Of a stretch of DNA of 64,000 nucleotides, positions 53,025 to 61,590 are shown in pieces. Made by a program: the position numbers and the translations under genes. The DNA comes from F-183 sp964627455 (GTDB lineage Bacteria; Acidobacteriota; Terriglobia; Bryobacterales; Bryobacteraceae), in contig CAZVKC010000021.1 in NCBI GenBank assembly GCA_964627455.1, positions 1-64,000 on the forward strand. The letters are read 5' to 3'. How positions within the stretch are numbered: the stretch's first letter is position 1; the number at the start of each line of letters is the position of its first letter. The notes under the pieces are model-generated. The model saw only the letters and a list, made by a program, of their open reading frames with translations. It was not told the DNA's origin and ran no database searches.

Positions 53025-54049
53025 GCGGCTGCGGTTTTGCCCCGGAAGCGGCGATACAGGAAAACGAAGTACCCAGACGCCAGCAGCATCCCGGGGATCC
53101 ACCACATCAATCCCACCTGATGCCCGTACGCGCCGGCAGCCGTGTTGAAGATCGTCAGGTCCTCTTGCGGATTCTTCGACGACGGCAGCACGACCGGAAA
53201 GAGGCTGAACGCAACGCTCGTCAGCATCCCCGCGAGATACAGGCATGACGCCAGGAACGGCTTCAACTCCTCACCCTTGCGTCGCCAGATCACGGCGAGC
53301 AAGAGTCCCGAAACGGCGAGCGCCGGAAACACGAGCCCCACAGGATACTGCAGGAATCGCTGCAGTAATTCCGGACGCAGCATGAAGCTGAACGATGTAA
53401 GTCCGGCAGTGAGAATGAGGGTGCTTTTCCACGCCCCCGCCGCGACGGCGCGAGCCCTCTGCTGCAGGTCGCCGGTGGACTTGTAGTTCAACCACAGCGC
53501 GCCGTGTTGCATCAACGCCGCGAACGCCGTGAGTCCCGCGAGGATCGTATAGAGATCCAGAATCCCCGGATCGCGGCCCGGCAGGAAGTCCGTCCACAAC
53601 GGCAGAAAGAACTCCTTGTCTGCATCCAGAGGCACGCCGCGCACCACGTTTCCCAATGCCGCGCCGAAGAAGATCGCGAGCAATGCGCTCGAACCCGCGA
53701 ACGCCGTATCGAACAGCGGCCGCCACATCGGATTCTCGACATGCGAACGCAATTCGATCGAGAGTCCGCGGATCATCAGCAGCCACAGCACAATCATCAG
53801 CGGCAGATAAAAGCCCATGAAACTCGAGGCGTAGAGGACAGGGAACGCGAAGTACAGCGTCCCGCCGGCGGCGAGCAGCCAGACCTCGTTTCCGTCCCAG
53901 AATGGACCGATGGATGCGAGCACCTGCTTGCGTTCGTCATCGTTGCGCGCCACCAGATAATGCACGATCCCCGCGCCGAGGTCGAAACCGTCGAGCACGA
54001 CATAGCAGGTGATCATGATCGCGACCAGCCAAAACCAGAGTGCTTCCAT
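53021..54049 (-). CDS. cydB: Cytochrome bd ubiquinol oxidase subunit II
   Basis: 342 residues with eight to nine membrane helices. 'WFWLVAIMITCYVVLDGFDLGAGIVHYLVARNDDERKQVLASIGPFWDGNEVWLLAAGGTLYFAFP' is the hallmark N-terminus. CydB supports the haem-bearing CydA in a high-affinity, non-proton-pumping quinol oxidase. It lies 2 bases after cydA and overlaps the mutase gene by four bases. Confidence 0.95.
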
Positions 54050-54051
54050 GG

Positions 54052-55152
54052 CTAGTGCGCCCCCTCTCCATGTGACGGCCCGTGCTCGATTTCACGATGC
54101 ATCAGGAACAGGTACAGGATGCTCAGCACCGTGTACATGCCGAGAAATCCGAGCAAGGTGAATAGCGTGTTGCCCGCCGTCACTTTCACCGAATAGCCGG
54201 CACTGGTCCGCATCAGGCCGTAAATGAGCCACGGCTGCCGGCCGAGTTCGGCGGCCATCCATCCAGCCGTGTTCGCGATGAACGGGAAGGGAACTGCCAG
54301 CATCAGGATCCACAACAGCCAGCGCGAGTCGAAGAGCTTGCCGCGCCACAGCAGAAAGCTCGACAAGCTCATCAGGCCGATGAAGATGGTGCCGAGTCCA
54401 ACCATGATGTGAAAGCTGTAATAGAGCAGTTCAATCTGATCGGGCCACTGGTCGCGNNNNNNNNNNNNNNNNNNNNNNNNNNNNNNNNNNNNNNNNNNNN
54501 NNNNNNNNNNNNNNNNNNNNNNNNNNNNNNNNNNNNNNNNNNNNNNNNNNNNNNNNGCGAACGAACCCGTAACGACGGCGCCGATCATGTTGTGCAGGTA
54601 CATCCACGGGACCCATGGATTGAAGAGCAGTGCCGACAGACTCTCGATCTGCAGCCGCCCGTCCGCACCAACCGAATATCCGACGGGGTGCTGCATCCAC
54701 GCGTCCGTCACGATGATGAAGAATCCCGAAAGCCAGGATCCGAGAAAGACCATGAGTGCGGAAAACCAGTGTCCGATGCGGCCGAGTTTCTTCTCGCCAT
54801 AGAGAAAAAGCCCGAGAAAGGTCGATTCGAGGAAAAACGAGTAGACGCCTTCGAGTGCGAGCGTCTGTCCAATGACGCCCCCGGCGGCTTTTGCAAACCG
54901 CGACCAGTTGGTTCCGAACTGGAACTCCATCGGAATTCCTGTCACGACGCCAAACGCGAAGTTGACGCCGAAGATCTTGGCCCAGAACCGCGCGGCCTGA
55001 TTGTAACGTTCGTCGTTCGTGCGCAGGTGAATCGATTTGAGCACGAAAATCAGCAGAGCGAGCCCCATTGTGAGCTGGGGAAAGAGGTAGTGATAAGTAA
55101 CGGTAAATGCGAAATGAAACCGATGCAGGGCGAGCGCGTGATCCACGTTCAC
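54052..55152 (-). CDS. cydA: Cytochrome bd ubiquinol oxidase subunit I (interrupted by assembly gap)
   Basis: Sequence on both sides of the N run is clear CydA. The N-terminal part has 'LHRFHFAFTVTYHYLFPQLTMGL' with the haem b595 His ligand, 'GIPMEFQFGTNW' and 'MYLHNMIGAVVTGSF' with a haem b558 His. The C-terminal part has 'IELLYYSFHIMVGLG' and 'GRQPWLIYGLMRTSAGYSV'. The missing piece covers the quinol-binding Q-loop and one helix. With 34 unknown residues the total is 366, far shorter than usual CydA (about 440 or more), so the real gap is probably about 300 bases, not 100. The frame across it is not trustworthy. Confidence 0.92.
   Translation of the reverse strand: MNVDHALALHRFHFAFTVTYHYLFPQLTMGLALLIFVLKSIHLRTNDERYNQAARFWAKIFGVNFAFGVVTGIPMEFQFGTNWSRFAKAAGGVIGQTLALEGVYSFFLESTFLGLFLYGEKKLGRIGHWFSALMVFLGSWLSGFFIIVTDAWMQHPVGYSVGADGRLQIESLSALLFNPWVPWMYLHNMIGAVVTGSFXXXXXXXXXXXXXXXXXXXXXXXXXXXXXXXXXXRDQWPDQIELLYYSFHIMVGLGTIFIGLMSLSSFLLWRGKLFDSRWLLWILMLAVPFPFIANTAGWMAAELGRQPWLIYGLMRTSAGYSVKVTAGNTLFTLLGFLGMYTVLSILYLFLMHREIEHGPSHGEGAH
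54457..54556. other. Assembly gap of exactly 100 N inside cydA
   Basis: A run of 100 undetermined bases, a common placeholder for a gap of unknown size. It interrupts cydA. Comparison with normal CydA length suggests about 300 bases are really missing. Confidence 0.97.
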
Positions 55153-55171
55153 CTCCTGCTTTCAGGGTATT

Positions 55172-56416
55172 TCAGTACGGAATTGCCGGAACCGTCCCGT
55201 CGCTGGGATCGGCCCACCGGTCGTTGGGGACGAGCGTAAACCAACCCGGCCGGCCGGGATCCATGTCGTAGGGATACGGGCCGAGGCGCTTGTACAGTTC
55301 CGAGTATTCGCGGACCTTGTCGCGATTGAGCTTCACGCCCAAGCCCGGCGCGCTCGGAACCGCGATCGATCCGCCTTCGTACTTCATGAGGCCGCCCTCG
55401 ATGACGTCGTCGGCGAGTTGGTGATAGTGCGCGTCCGCTGCGAACGAAAGGTTCGGGATCACCGCGCCCAGATGCAGCATGCTCGCCAGTTGGATGCCGA
55501 GTTCGCCGGACGAATGCACCGCGACGCCGATCTGGAACGTCTCGCAAACGCCGGCCGCTTTGACGCACGCACGGATCCCGCCCCAGAACGTCGTATCCAG
55601 CAAAATCACGTCGATCGCGGTATCGAGAATGTTCGCCGCAAGCTGCTCGAAGCCAACCACGACGGTGTTTGTGGCGAGCGGCACGCGAATCATCTGTCGC
55701 GTGCGCCGCATGCCGTGCAGCCCATACGTCGGATCCTCGAGATAGTCGTTGTTGAGTCCTTCAATCGACTGGCCGAAACGGATCGCCTGTTCTACCGACA
55801 TCACGCCGTTGGGATCGTAGCGAAGCTTGTGCTGCGGGAACTCCGCCGCCAGCGCCTTGTAGACTTCGAGGTCGTAATCCGGATGAAAACCGCCGGACTT
55901 CAGCTTGTGCGTCGTGAATCCATGCGTCTTTACCAACTGCCGCGCGCACTCGAGCATCTGTTCCTGCGTGCGCACCTCGCCCTCGCCGGTTTTCGGATTC
56001 GGATAGCGATAGAAGAGGTACGACGCGAAGGGCACTCGGTCGCGCAGGCGTCCGCCGAGGATGTCGCAAACCGGCACGCCCCACGCCTGCCCGAGAATAT
56101 CGAGACAGGCGAATTCCAACGCCGCGTGGATCTGCGTTCGGTTGTTGTATAACGAACCGGTCGGGTTGCAGATCAGAAAGCGCATCTCTTCGAGGCGGGC
56201 GGGATCGCGGCCGACGAGGTACTGCTTCATCGCGCGGAAGGTCGCTTCAGCGGACTCGCCGCCGCCCCCCATTTCGCCGAGTCCGATAATGCCGTTGTCG
56301 GTCTCGATTTCGACGATGGTGCGCACGAAGCGGCCCCAGTGGCAGCCATTAGCGTGGCGCAGCGGAGCCTGCAGCGGAACCGTCACAGTGGTGGGGCGAA
56401 TATCAACGATCTTCAT
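55172..56416 (-). CDS. Enolase-superfamily dehydratase, glucarate-dehydratase-like
   Basis: 414 residues from the ATG at 56414-56416; the longer upstream frame is unrelated. Catalytic pattern of the mandelate racemase/glucarate dehydratase group: K171-x-K173 ('HKLKSGG'), metal ligands Asp201 ('LRYDPNG'), Glu227 ('DYLEDPT') and Asn250 ('LATNTVV'), and His301 ('AVHSSGELG') as the second base. Glucarate dehydratase makes 5-keto-4-deoxyglucarate from sugar diacids; whether glucarate itself is used is uncertain. It lies 19 bases before cydA in the same direction and is divergent from the CYTH gene. Confidence 0.82.
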   Translation of the reverse strand: MKIVDIRPTTVTVPLQAPLRHANGCHWGRFVRTIVEIETDNGIIGLGEMGGGGESAEATFRAMKQYLVGRDPARLEEMRFLICNPTGSLYNNRTQIHAALEFACLDILGQAWGVPVCDILGGRLRDRVPFASYLFYRYPNPKTGEGEVRTQEQMLECARQLVKTHGFTTHKLKSGGFHPDYDLEVYKALAAEFPQHKLRYDPNGVMSVEQAIRFGQSIEGLNNDYLEDPTYGLHGMRRTRQMIRVPLATNTVVVGFEQLAANILDTAIDVILLDTTFWGGIRACVKAAGVCETFQIGVAVHSSGELGIQLASMLHLGAVIPNLSFAADAHYHQLADDVIEGGLMKYEGGSIAVPSAPGLGVKLNRDKVREYSELYKRLGPYPYDMDPGRPGWFTLVPNDRWADPSDGTVPAIPY

Positions 56417-56476
56417 AGCACAAGGCGGGAATTGCCAGCTTATCACCGAGCGGCTGTTTTGGGCATAATAATCGGT

Positions 56477-57046
56477 ATGATGATCAACGCCGGTGTCGAG
56501 ACCGAGATCAAGATCCGGGTTGGGGATGTGGAAGAGATCGAAGCGCGCTTGCGGGCGCGCGGCTTCGAAGAGATGAGTGGACGTTCCTTCGAGGCCAATG
56601 CAGTTTGGGATACGCCGGAACGTATGCTGCGCGCTTCCGGTGAAATCGTGCGAATCCGCGACACGCAGGGCACGCACGTGCTGACCTACAAGGGCAAAGC
56701 CGAAACCACGAAGTACAAGAGCCGCGAAGAGCTGGAATGCGAGATGAGCGATACGCTCGCGCTGGCGCGGATCCTCGAGCGTCTTGGACTGAAGCCGATG
56801 TTCCGCTATGAAAAGTACCGAACCGAGTTCCAGCGTGTCGGCGATGGCGGCGGCGTGGTGACAGTCGACGAGACGCCAATCGGCAACTTCATTGAACTCG
56901 AAGGCGAACCCGCCTGGATCGACGCGACCGCCCACGAACTCGGCTTCACCGAAAGCGATTTCTCGACCAAGAGCTACGGCGCGCTGTATATCGAATGGTG
57001 CAACGCGCAGGGCGTCGAACCCCGGCACATGGTGTTTTCGCGGTGA
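56477..57046 (+). CDS. CYTH-domain (class IV adenylate cyclase/triphosphatase-like) protein
   Basis: 189 residues. The ExExK signature is at the start ('VETEIKIRV', residues about 8-12), with 'VRIRDTQGTHVLTYKGKAETTKYKSREELECEM', 'YEKYRTEF' and 'VTVDETPIGNFIELEGE' lining the triphosphate tunnel. The family includes CyaB-type adenylate cyclases and tripolyphosphatases; which reaction applies cannot be read. The start could be 56477 or 56480. A CATAAT hexamer ends 7 bases before it and no ribosome-binding site is seen. It shares one base with the next gene (TGATG). Confidence 0.85.
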   Translation: MMINAGVETEIKIRVGDVEEIEARLRARGFEEMSGRSFEANAVWDTPERMLRASGEIVRIRDTQGTHVLTYKGKAETTKYKSREELECEMSDTLALARILERLGLKPMFRYEKYRTEFQRVGDGGGVVTVDETPIGNFIELEGEPAWIDATAHELGFTESDFSTKSYGALYIEWCNAQGVEPRHMVFSR

Positions 57047-57759
57047 TGATGCATTTGCCGCTCCTGCTCCTCCTGTTGATGCTTGCTGCCGGATGCGGCG
57101 GCGGCAGCGGATCCACCTCGAGTGAGGACCTGTCCAAGCTCAGCCGCGGCCAGCAGATTCAAAAGCTGCGCGTGATGATCGCGCAGAATCCCACCAACAA
57201 AGACCTGCAACAGAAACTCGGCGAACTTGCGCTCGAAGAAGGCGACGCGCAAACGGCGATCGATGCCTTCCACGCCACCGGCGACGTCAAAGGTGAAGCT
57301 GTCGCGAAGTTGTGGATGGACCCGGCCCAGTTCCAGGTCCCGCAAGGCACGGCGCAGGAACTGTTCGCCGCCGCCACAAGCGTGCAGCTTGCGATTGATT
57401 CCTCGTTTGCGACCCGCGCTGATGTTGTTGCGAAACTCACTCGCGCCGGCCGCCTCTTCTTCGAAGCCGGAGATCGCGAGAACGCCGGCGCCTGCGTGCA
57501 GCGCGCACAGCCCATCGTGATGCAGATCCTCAAAACACCCCGTCCCTCGCTGCTCGCGTATCACTTGGCCGCGGATCACGACGAGTTGTACGGCGACATG
57601 CTCGCCGGCAACCGCCACTGGGGCGATGCGCGCGCTTTGTATCAGAACAACGTGATGCGTTTCCGCAATTGGGATCCGCCCAGCGATTACACGCGCAAGC
57701 GTCTGGAAGAGGCGCGGCGCAAGGTCGCGTTCTGCGAAAAGAAAATGATGCCGGAATGA
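57046..57759 (+). CDS. Lipoprotein of unknown function with TPR-like helices
   Basis: 237 residues with a lipobox (LMLAAGCGGG), so lipid-anchored at Cys near residue 17. The rest is helical: 'LSRGQQIQKLRVMIAQNPTNKDLQQKLGELALEEGDAQTAIDAFHATGD' looks like one TPR-type pair, and later helices are similar. No catalytic motif. It shares one base with the CYTH stop and overlaps the AlkD-like gene by four bases, so it is embedded in a coupled operon. Confidence 0.8.
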   Translation: MMHLPLLLLLLMLAAGCGGGSGSTSSEDLSKLSRGQQIQKLRVMIAQNPTNKDLQQKLGELALEEGDAQTAIDAFHATGDVKGEAVAKLWMDPAQFQVPQGTAQELFAAATSVQLAIDSSFATRADVVAKLTRAGRLFFEAGDRENAGACVQRAQPIVMQILKTPRPSLLAYHLAADHDELYGDMLAGNRHWGDARALYQNNVMRFRNWDPPSDYTRKRLEEARRKVAFCEKKMMPE

Positions 57760-58430
57760 CGCCGGCCGGTTTTGTCCGCGAGGTTCGCCGTGAGTTCGAA
57801 GCGCTGCGAGATCCGGAATTGGCGGTTCCGATGGCGCGCTACATGCTCGACCAGTTTCCATTCCTGGGCATCCGGACGCCGGTCGCCACGGCGGCTCTGC
57901 GCCCCATCCTGCTGGCTGCGAAGCCGGAGATCGACGAACCATTCCTTGCGGAAGCGGTCCGCAAACTCTGGCGCCGGCCGGAACGCGAGTATCACCATGC
58001 CGCCGCGTATATCCTGCATCGTTGCGAAAAACGGCTCACTCCTGTAAGCCTGCCGCTGCTGAGAGAGTTGATTCTTGAGAAGTCCTGGTGGGATAGCGTG
58101 GACGCTCTGGCGACGCGTTGTGTCGGACCCCTGGTTGCCCGCTATCCAAAACTCCGCGGCGAGATGGATGCCTGGAGCACCGATGAAAACATGTGGATCC
58201 GCCGCACGGCGATCATCCATCAACTCGGATGCAAGGATCGCACCGACGTCGAGCGATTGTTCGAATACTGCGCCGCGAATGCGCACGACCGCGAGTTCTT
58301 CATCCGCAAGGCGATCGGCTGGGCGCTCCGGCAGTATGCGCGTACCGACGCTCGAGCCGTGATCCGCTTCGTCGAGGATCACCCGGAACTATCGAATTTG
58401 AGTAAAAGAGAGGCCTTGAAACATTGTTGA
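57756..58430 (+). CDS. DNA alkylation repair protein (AlkD-like HEAT fold)
   Basis: 224 residues from the ATG at 57756 (four-base overlap with the lipoprotein gene). AlkD-type proteins excise bulky or positively charged alkylated bases. Key positions look conserved: 'EKSWWDSVDALATRCVG' (catalytic Asp), 'MWIRRTAIIHQLGCK' (Arg) and 'EFFIRKAIGWALRQYARTD' (Trp). The HEAT solenoid spans the whole length. Its end overlaps the metallo-beta-lactamase gene by seven bases. Confidence 0.88.
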   Translation: MTPAGFVREVRREFEALRDPELAVPMARYMLDQFPFLGIRTPVATAALRPILLAAKPEIDEPFLAEAVRKLWRRPEREYHHAAAYILHRCEKRLTPVSLPLLRELILEKSWWDSVDALATRCVGPLVARYPKLRGEMDAWSTDENMWIRRTAIIHQLGCKDRTDVERLFEYCAANAHDREFFIRKAIGWALRQYARTDARAVIRFVEDHPELSNLSKREALKHC

Positions 58431-59221
58431 GTCTGATTGTCATGACGATGCTGGTGCAGGAATACGCACCGGCGAACCCCGAATGGAATAAGCCGGTCGA
58501 ACCTTTCCGCATCGAAGCGAACCTCTACTATGTCGGCGCGAACGATGTGTCCGCGTACCTGTTGACGTCGCCGAAAGGACATGTCCTTCTCGATAGCGGC
58601 TTTCGTGAAACCGTCCCGCAGATCGTCGCCAATGTGAAAAAACTGGGCTTTCGCATGGCGGACATCAAGTATCTGATCGTCTCCCAGGCGCACTATGACC
58701 ATACCGCCGGCATTGCGGAACTGAAGCGGCTCACCAAAGCCAAGCTACTCGCTTCCGAGGAAGACGCTCGTCTGCTGGCGCGCGGCGGGCGTGGGGATTT
58801 CGCGTTCCAGGACCAGTTGCAGTACGAGCCCGTCCAGGCCGACACCATCATCCAGGACGGCCAGAGCCTCGATCTCAACGGCATCCAACTCAAGGCGTTC
58901 ATCACGCCTGGACACACCAAAGGCTGCACCACGTGGGCCGCGCGCACAGGCAATCACAACGCTGTCTTCGTCTGTGGCGTTACCGCGCCGGGCTATCGCT
59001 TGAAGCAGAACAAGTCGTACCCCACCATCGTCGCGGACTTCAACAAAACCTTCGACACGCTCGAAAAGATGCCCTGCGATCTTCTGCTGACCGCCCATGC
59101 CAGCCAGTGCAACCTGCATGAGAAGCGCAAGAAGAACGACTTCGTGAACCCTAAAGAACTCGGTGAGTTCATCCGCAAGGCCCGCGCGGACTTCCACGCG
59201 CAGCTCGCCAAAGAACGTTAA
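58424..59221 (+). CDS. GOB-like subclass B3 metallo-beta-lactamase fold enzyme with Gln at the first zinc position
   Basis: 265 residues from a TTG start; an ATG at 58442 is the alternative. The short hydrophobic start (LSLIVMTMLV) may be a signal peptide. B3 features: 'WNKPVEPFRIEANLYYVGANDVSAYLLTSPKGHVLLDSGFRE', the zinc motif Q88-A-H90-Y-D92-H93, His164 ('TPGHTKGCTTW') and His225 ('LLTAHASQCNLHEKRKK'). Usual B3 enzymes have His at the first position; Gln there and the 'HASQ..LHEKRK' segment match the GOB branch. It could hydrolyse beta-lactams or another amide/ester; resistance is not shown by sequence. Last gene of the CYTH operon. Confidence 0.82.
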   Translation: MLSLIVMTMLVQEYAPANPEWNKPVEPFRIEANLYYVGANDVSAYLLTSPKGHVLLDSGFRETVPQIVANVKKLGFRMADIKYLIVSQAHYDHTAGIAELKRLTKAKLLASEEDARLLARGGRGDFAFQDQLQYEPVQADTIIQDGQSLDLNGIQLKAFITPGHTKGCTTWAARTGNHNAVFVCGVTAPGYRLKQNKSYPTIVADFNKTFDTLEKMPCDLLLTAHASQCNLHEKRKKNDFVNPKELGEFIRKARADFHAQLAKER

Positions 59222-59412
59222 CGGGCGGCTGCTTTTCGCAATTCCGCGGCGCGGCGAAACGCGAGGCCTGCCGGCGTGGGCCGGTGCATCTGCTGGTAGG
59301 CCTTGCCCAGCAACTGGTGCAGCGATCTCCCGCTCGCAAGCAGGCTGCGCGCGGCCTTCCCCTGGAAAGCATGCAGCGCGAGAAGTACGATCGCGAGCAG
59401 CACGATCGCCAT
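59218..59412 (-). CDS. Possible small membrane protein
   Basis: 64 residues: one membrane helix (MAIVLLAIVLLALHAF) then a basic helical tail (GKAARSLLASGRSLHQLLGKAYQQ...). It fills an otherwise empty 200-base gap and ends 3 bases into the convergent lactamase gene. No family is recognised. A TATAAT on its strand overlaps the ATG (59416-59411), which would start transcription inside the frame, so if real it may begin at a GTG at 59401-59403. Doubtful. Confidence 0.35.
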   Translation of the reverse strand: MAIVLLAIVLLALHAFQGKAARSLLASGRSLHQLLGKAYQQMHRPTPAGLAFRRAAELRKAAAR

Positions 59413-59414
59413 TA

Positions 59415-59420
59415 TAAGAT
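59415..59420 (+). promoter_or_regulatory. Candidate -10 hexamer TAAGAT before the sugar isomerase-like gene
   Basis: TAAGAT ends 7 bases before the ATG at 59428. No ribosome-binding site lies between. The overlapping TATAAG is an alternative reading. Confidence 0.35.
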
Positions 59421-59427
59421 TGGGACT

Positions 59428-60360
59428 ATGACCCTTTCCCGCCGGCAGGCCCTTTCTCTTTCCGCGGCCACCGCTGCTGCAGCCGTTTCGTCCACCAGTT
59501 CTCCGCTCCAAGCCGCAGCGGCAACCACGAAAAAGAAGATCCCGATCGCCGTGTCGACCTACTCGTACTGGCACTTCAAGGGCGAAAAGACCCCGATCGA
59601 AAACGTCATCCTCGACGCCGCCAAACTCGGCTTCGACGGCGTCGAGATCCTGCACCGGCAGATGGACAACGAGACCACCGCGTACTGCAACAAGCTGCGC
59701 AAAATGGCCTTCGAAAACGGCCTCAGCCTGCCGATGCTCTCGATCCACCAGGACTTCGTATCGCCCGACGCCGCTGAGCGGCAGAAGCAGATCGACCACA
59801 CGAAGAAATGCATGGACATCGCCGCGCAACTCGGCATCCCGTGTATCCGCCTGAACTCCGGCCGCTGGAAGACGATCAAGAGTTTCGACGACCTGATGAA
59901 GGTCAAAGGCAACGAACCGCCGATCGAAGGCTACACCGACAAGGACGCCTTCCAGTGGTGCATCGACTCGATCCACGCTTGCATCCCGCACGCCGAAAAG
60001 ACCGGCGTCATGATGGCGCTCGAGAATCACTGGGGTCTCACGACGAAGGTCGAAAATGTTTTAGAGATCTGGAAGAAGGTCAACTCGCCGTGGCTCGGCG
60101 TGAACCTCGACACCGGCAACTATCCGACCGATCCGTACCCGGAGATCGAAAAGCTCGCCCCGCACGCGACCATCGTGCAGTGCAAAACCTACTATGGCGG
60201 AGGCGTCTGGTACACACTCAACCTCGACTATCCGCGCATCGCCGGCATCCTGCGCAAGCACGGCTACCACGGCTGGATCTCGCTCGAGATGGAAGGCAAC
60301 GAAGCAGCAGCCACCGCCGTGCCCAAGAGCCTCGAGGTCCTGCGCAAGGCTTTTGCCTGA
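59428..60360 (+). CDS. Tat-exported sugar phosphate isomerase/epimerase-like protein
   Basis: 310 residues. The ATG at 59428 gives a twin-arginine signal (MTLSRRQALSLSAATAAAAV), cleaved near residue 33. The body is a xylose-isomerase-like TIM barrel: 'IAVSTYSYWHFKGEKTPIENVILDAAKLGFDGVEIL', 'GIPCIRLNSGRW', 'GVMMALENHWGLTTKVENVLEIWKKVNSPWLGVNLDTGN' and 'GYHGWISLEMEG', with Glu/Asp/His metal ligands in those strands. Substrate unknown. Stands just upstream of glutaryl-CoA dehydrogenase, 51 bases away. Confidence 0.85.
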   Translation: MTLSRRQALSLSAATAAAAVSSTSSPLQAAAATTKKKIPIAVSTYSYWHFKGEKTPIENVILDAAKLGFDGVEILHRQMDNETTAYCNKLRKMAFENGLSLPMLSIHQDFVSPDAAERQKQIDHTKKCMDIAAQLGIPCIRLNSGRWKTIKSFDDLMKVKGNEPPIEGYTDKDAFQWCIDSIHACIPHAEKTGVMMALENHWGLTTKVENVLEIWKKVNSPWLGVNLDTGNYPTDPYPEIEKLAPHATIVQCKTYYGGGVWYTLNLDYPRIAGILRKHGYHGWISLEMEGNEAAATAVPKSLEVLRKAFA

Positions 60361-60398
60361 GACTATCGAACACCCGCGCCATCCACAAAACGGCTCAA

Positions 60399-60404
60399 TA
60401 GAAT
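60399..60404 (+). promoter_or_regulatory. Candidate -10 hexamer TAGAAT before the acyl-CoA dehydrogenase gene
   Basis: TAGAAT ends 7 bases before the ATG at 60412. The intervening AGAGG could serve as a ribosome-binding site on a longer transcript instead, so the reading is ambiguous. Confidence 0.35.
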
Positions 60405-60411
60405 AGAGGTT

Positions 60412-61581
60412 ATGGCACGTTTCCCTGGCGTAGACTACCTTCTCATTGACTCTCAGTTTTCCGAACAGGAACTGATGGTCCGTCAAACCACGCGTCAGTT
60501 CGTGGACGAGCAGGTGGTTCCGATCATCAAAGACCACTTCCGCGATGCGACCTTCCCCAAGCATCTGATCAAGGAACTGGGACAGCTCGGGTTCCTCGGC
60601 GCGAACCTCGAAGGCTACGGCTGCGCCGGCATGAGCAACGTCGAATACGGGCTCATCATGGAGGAACTCGAGCGCGGCGATTCGGGCCTGCGCAGCTTCG
60701 TATCGGTGCAGGGCGCGCTCGTCATGTACCCGATCCTCACCTACGGATCCGAAGAGCAGAAATCGAAGTGGCTGCCGAAACTGCAGGCAGGCGAAGCGAT
60801 CGGATGCTTCGGCCTCACCGAGCCGATGTTCGGTTCGAACCCCGCCGGCATGTTGACCCGCGCGGTGAAGGACGGCAACGAGTGGGTGATCAACGGCGAA
60901 AAAACGTGGATCACCAACGGATCCGTCGCGGACGTCGCCGTGGTCTGGGCCCGCACCGATGAAGGGATCCGCGGCTTTGTCGTCGAAGCCGGCACGCCCG
61001 GCTACTCGACCTCGGTGCTGCACGGCAAACTCTCGATGCGTGCTTCAGTCACCTCGAGCCTCGCGTTCCAGGATTGCCGCGTGCCGGCCTCCGCGATGCT
61101 GCCCGGCGCGAAGGGACTGAAAGGTCCGCTGAGTTGCCTGTCACAGGCGCGCTACGGCATCGGCTGGGGCGTGATCGGCGCCGCGATGGACTGCTACGAA
61201 ACTGCGCGTTCGTACTCGGTCACTCGCAAGCAGTTCGACGACAAGCCGATCGCTGCGCACCAGCTCGTGCAGTTGAAACTCGCCGACATGATCACTGAGA
61301 TCACCAAGGCGCAGTTGCTCGCGCTGCATTGCGGACGCCTCAAAGATCAGGGCAAGCTCGATCCCGCGCACATCTCGATGCTCAAGCGGAACAACGTCGC
61401 GATCGCGCTCGATGTCGCGCGCGCCAGCCGTGATCTGCTCGGCGGCAACGGGATCATGGAGGAATACCCGATCATGCGGCACCTCTGCAATCTCGAAACC
61501 GTCAAGACCTACGAAGGAACGGACCACATCCACACGCTGGTGATCGGCGAACGCGTCACCGGCGTGGCGGCGTACAAATAA
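60412..61581 (+). CDS. Glutaryl-CoA dehydrogenase-type acyl-CoA dehydrogenase
   Basis: 389 residues. FAD-dependent oxidation (and, for glutaryl-CoA, decarboxylation to crotonyl-CoA) in lysine and tryptophan breakdown. The family path is complete: 'GCAGMSNVEYGLIMEELERGDSGLRSFVSVQGALVMYPI', 'CFGLTEPMFGSNPAGM', 'NGEKTWITNG', 'ARYGIGWGVIGAAMDCYETARSY', 'RDLLGGNGIMEEYPIMRH' and the catalytic Glu in 'VKTYEGTDHIHTLVIG' (near residue 369). The motif set favours glutaryl-CoA over short-chain relatives. No partner pathway genes are adjacent. Confidence 0.88.
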   Translation: MARFPGVDYLLIDSQFSEQELMVRQTTRQFVDEQVVPIIKDHFRDATFPKHLIKELGQLGFLGANLEGYGCAGMSNVEYGLIMEELERGDSGLRSFVSVQGALVMYPILTYGSEEQKSKWLPKLQAGEAIGCFGLTEPMFGSNPAGMLTRAVKDGNEWVINGEKTWITNGSVADVAVVWARTDEGIRGFVVEAGTPGYSTSVLHGKLSMRASVTSSLAFQDCRVPASAMLPGAKGLKGPLSCLSQARYGIGWGVIGAAMDCYETARSYSVTRKQFDDKPIAAHQLVQLKLADMITEITKAQLLALHCGRLKDQGKLDPAHISMLKRNNVAIALDVARASRDLLGGNGIMEEYPIMRHLCNLETVKTYEGTDHIHTLVIGERVTGVAAYK

Positions 61582-61590
61582 ACCACGACG

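Noticed and set aside
55172..57028. Extended leftward reading of the glucarate-dehydratase-like gene to 57028
   Set aside because: The extension is antisense to the CYTH gene; family homology begins at the ATG at 56416.
59413..60030. Leftward open frame opposite the sugar isomerase-like gene
   Set aside because: It mirrors the isomerase codons and has low-complexity, shadow-like sequence; only the final 64 codons outside that gene were kept as a doubtful small gene.
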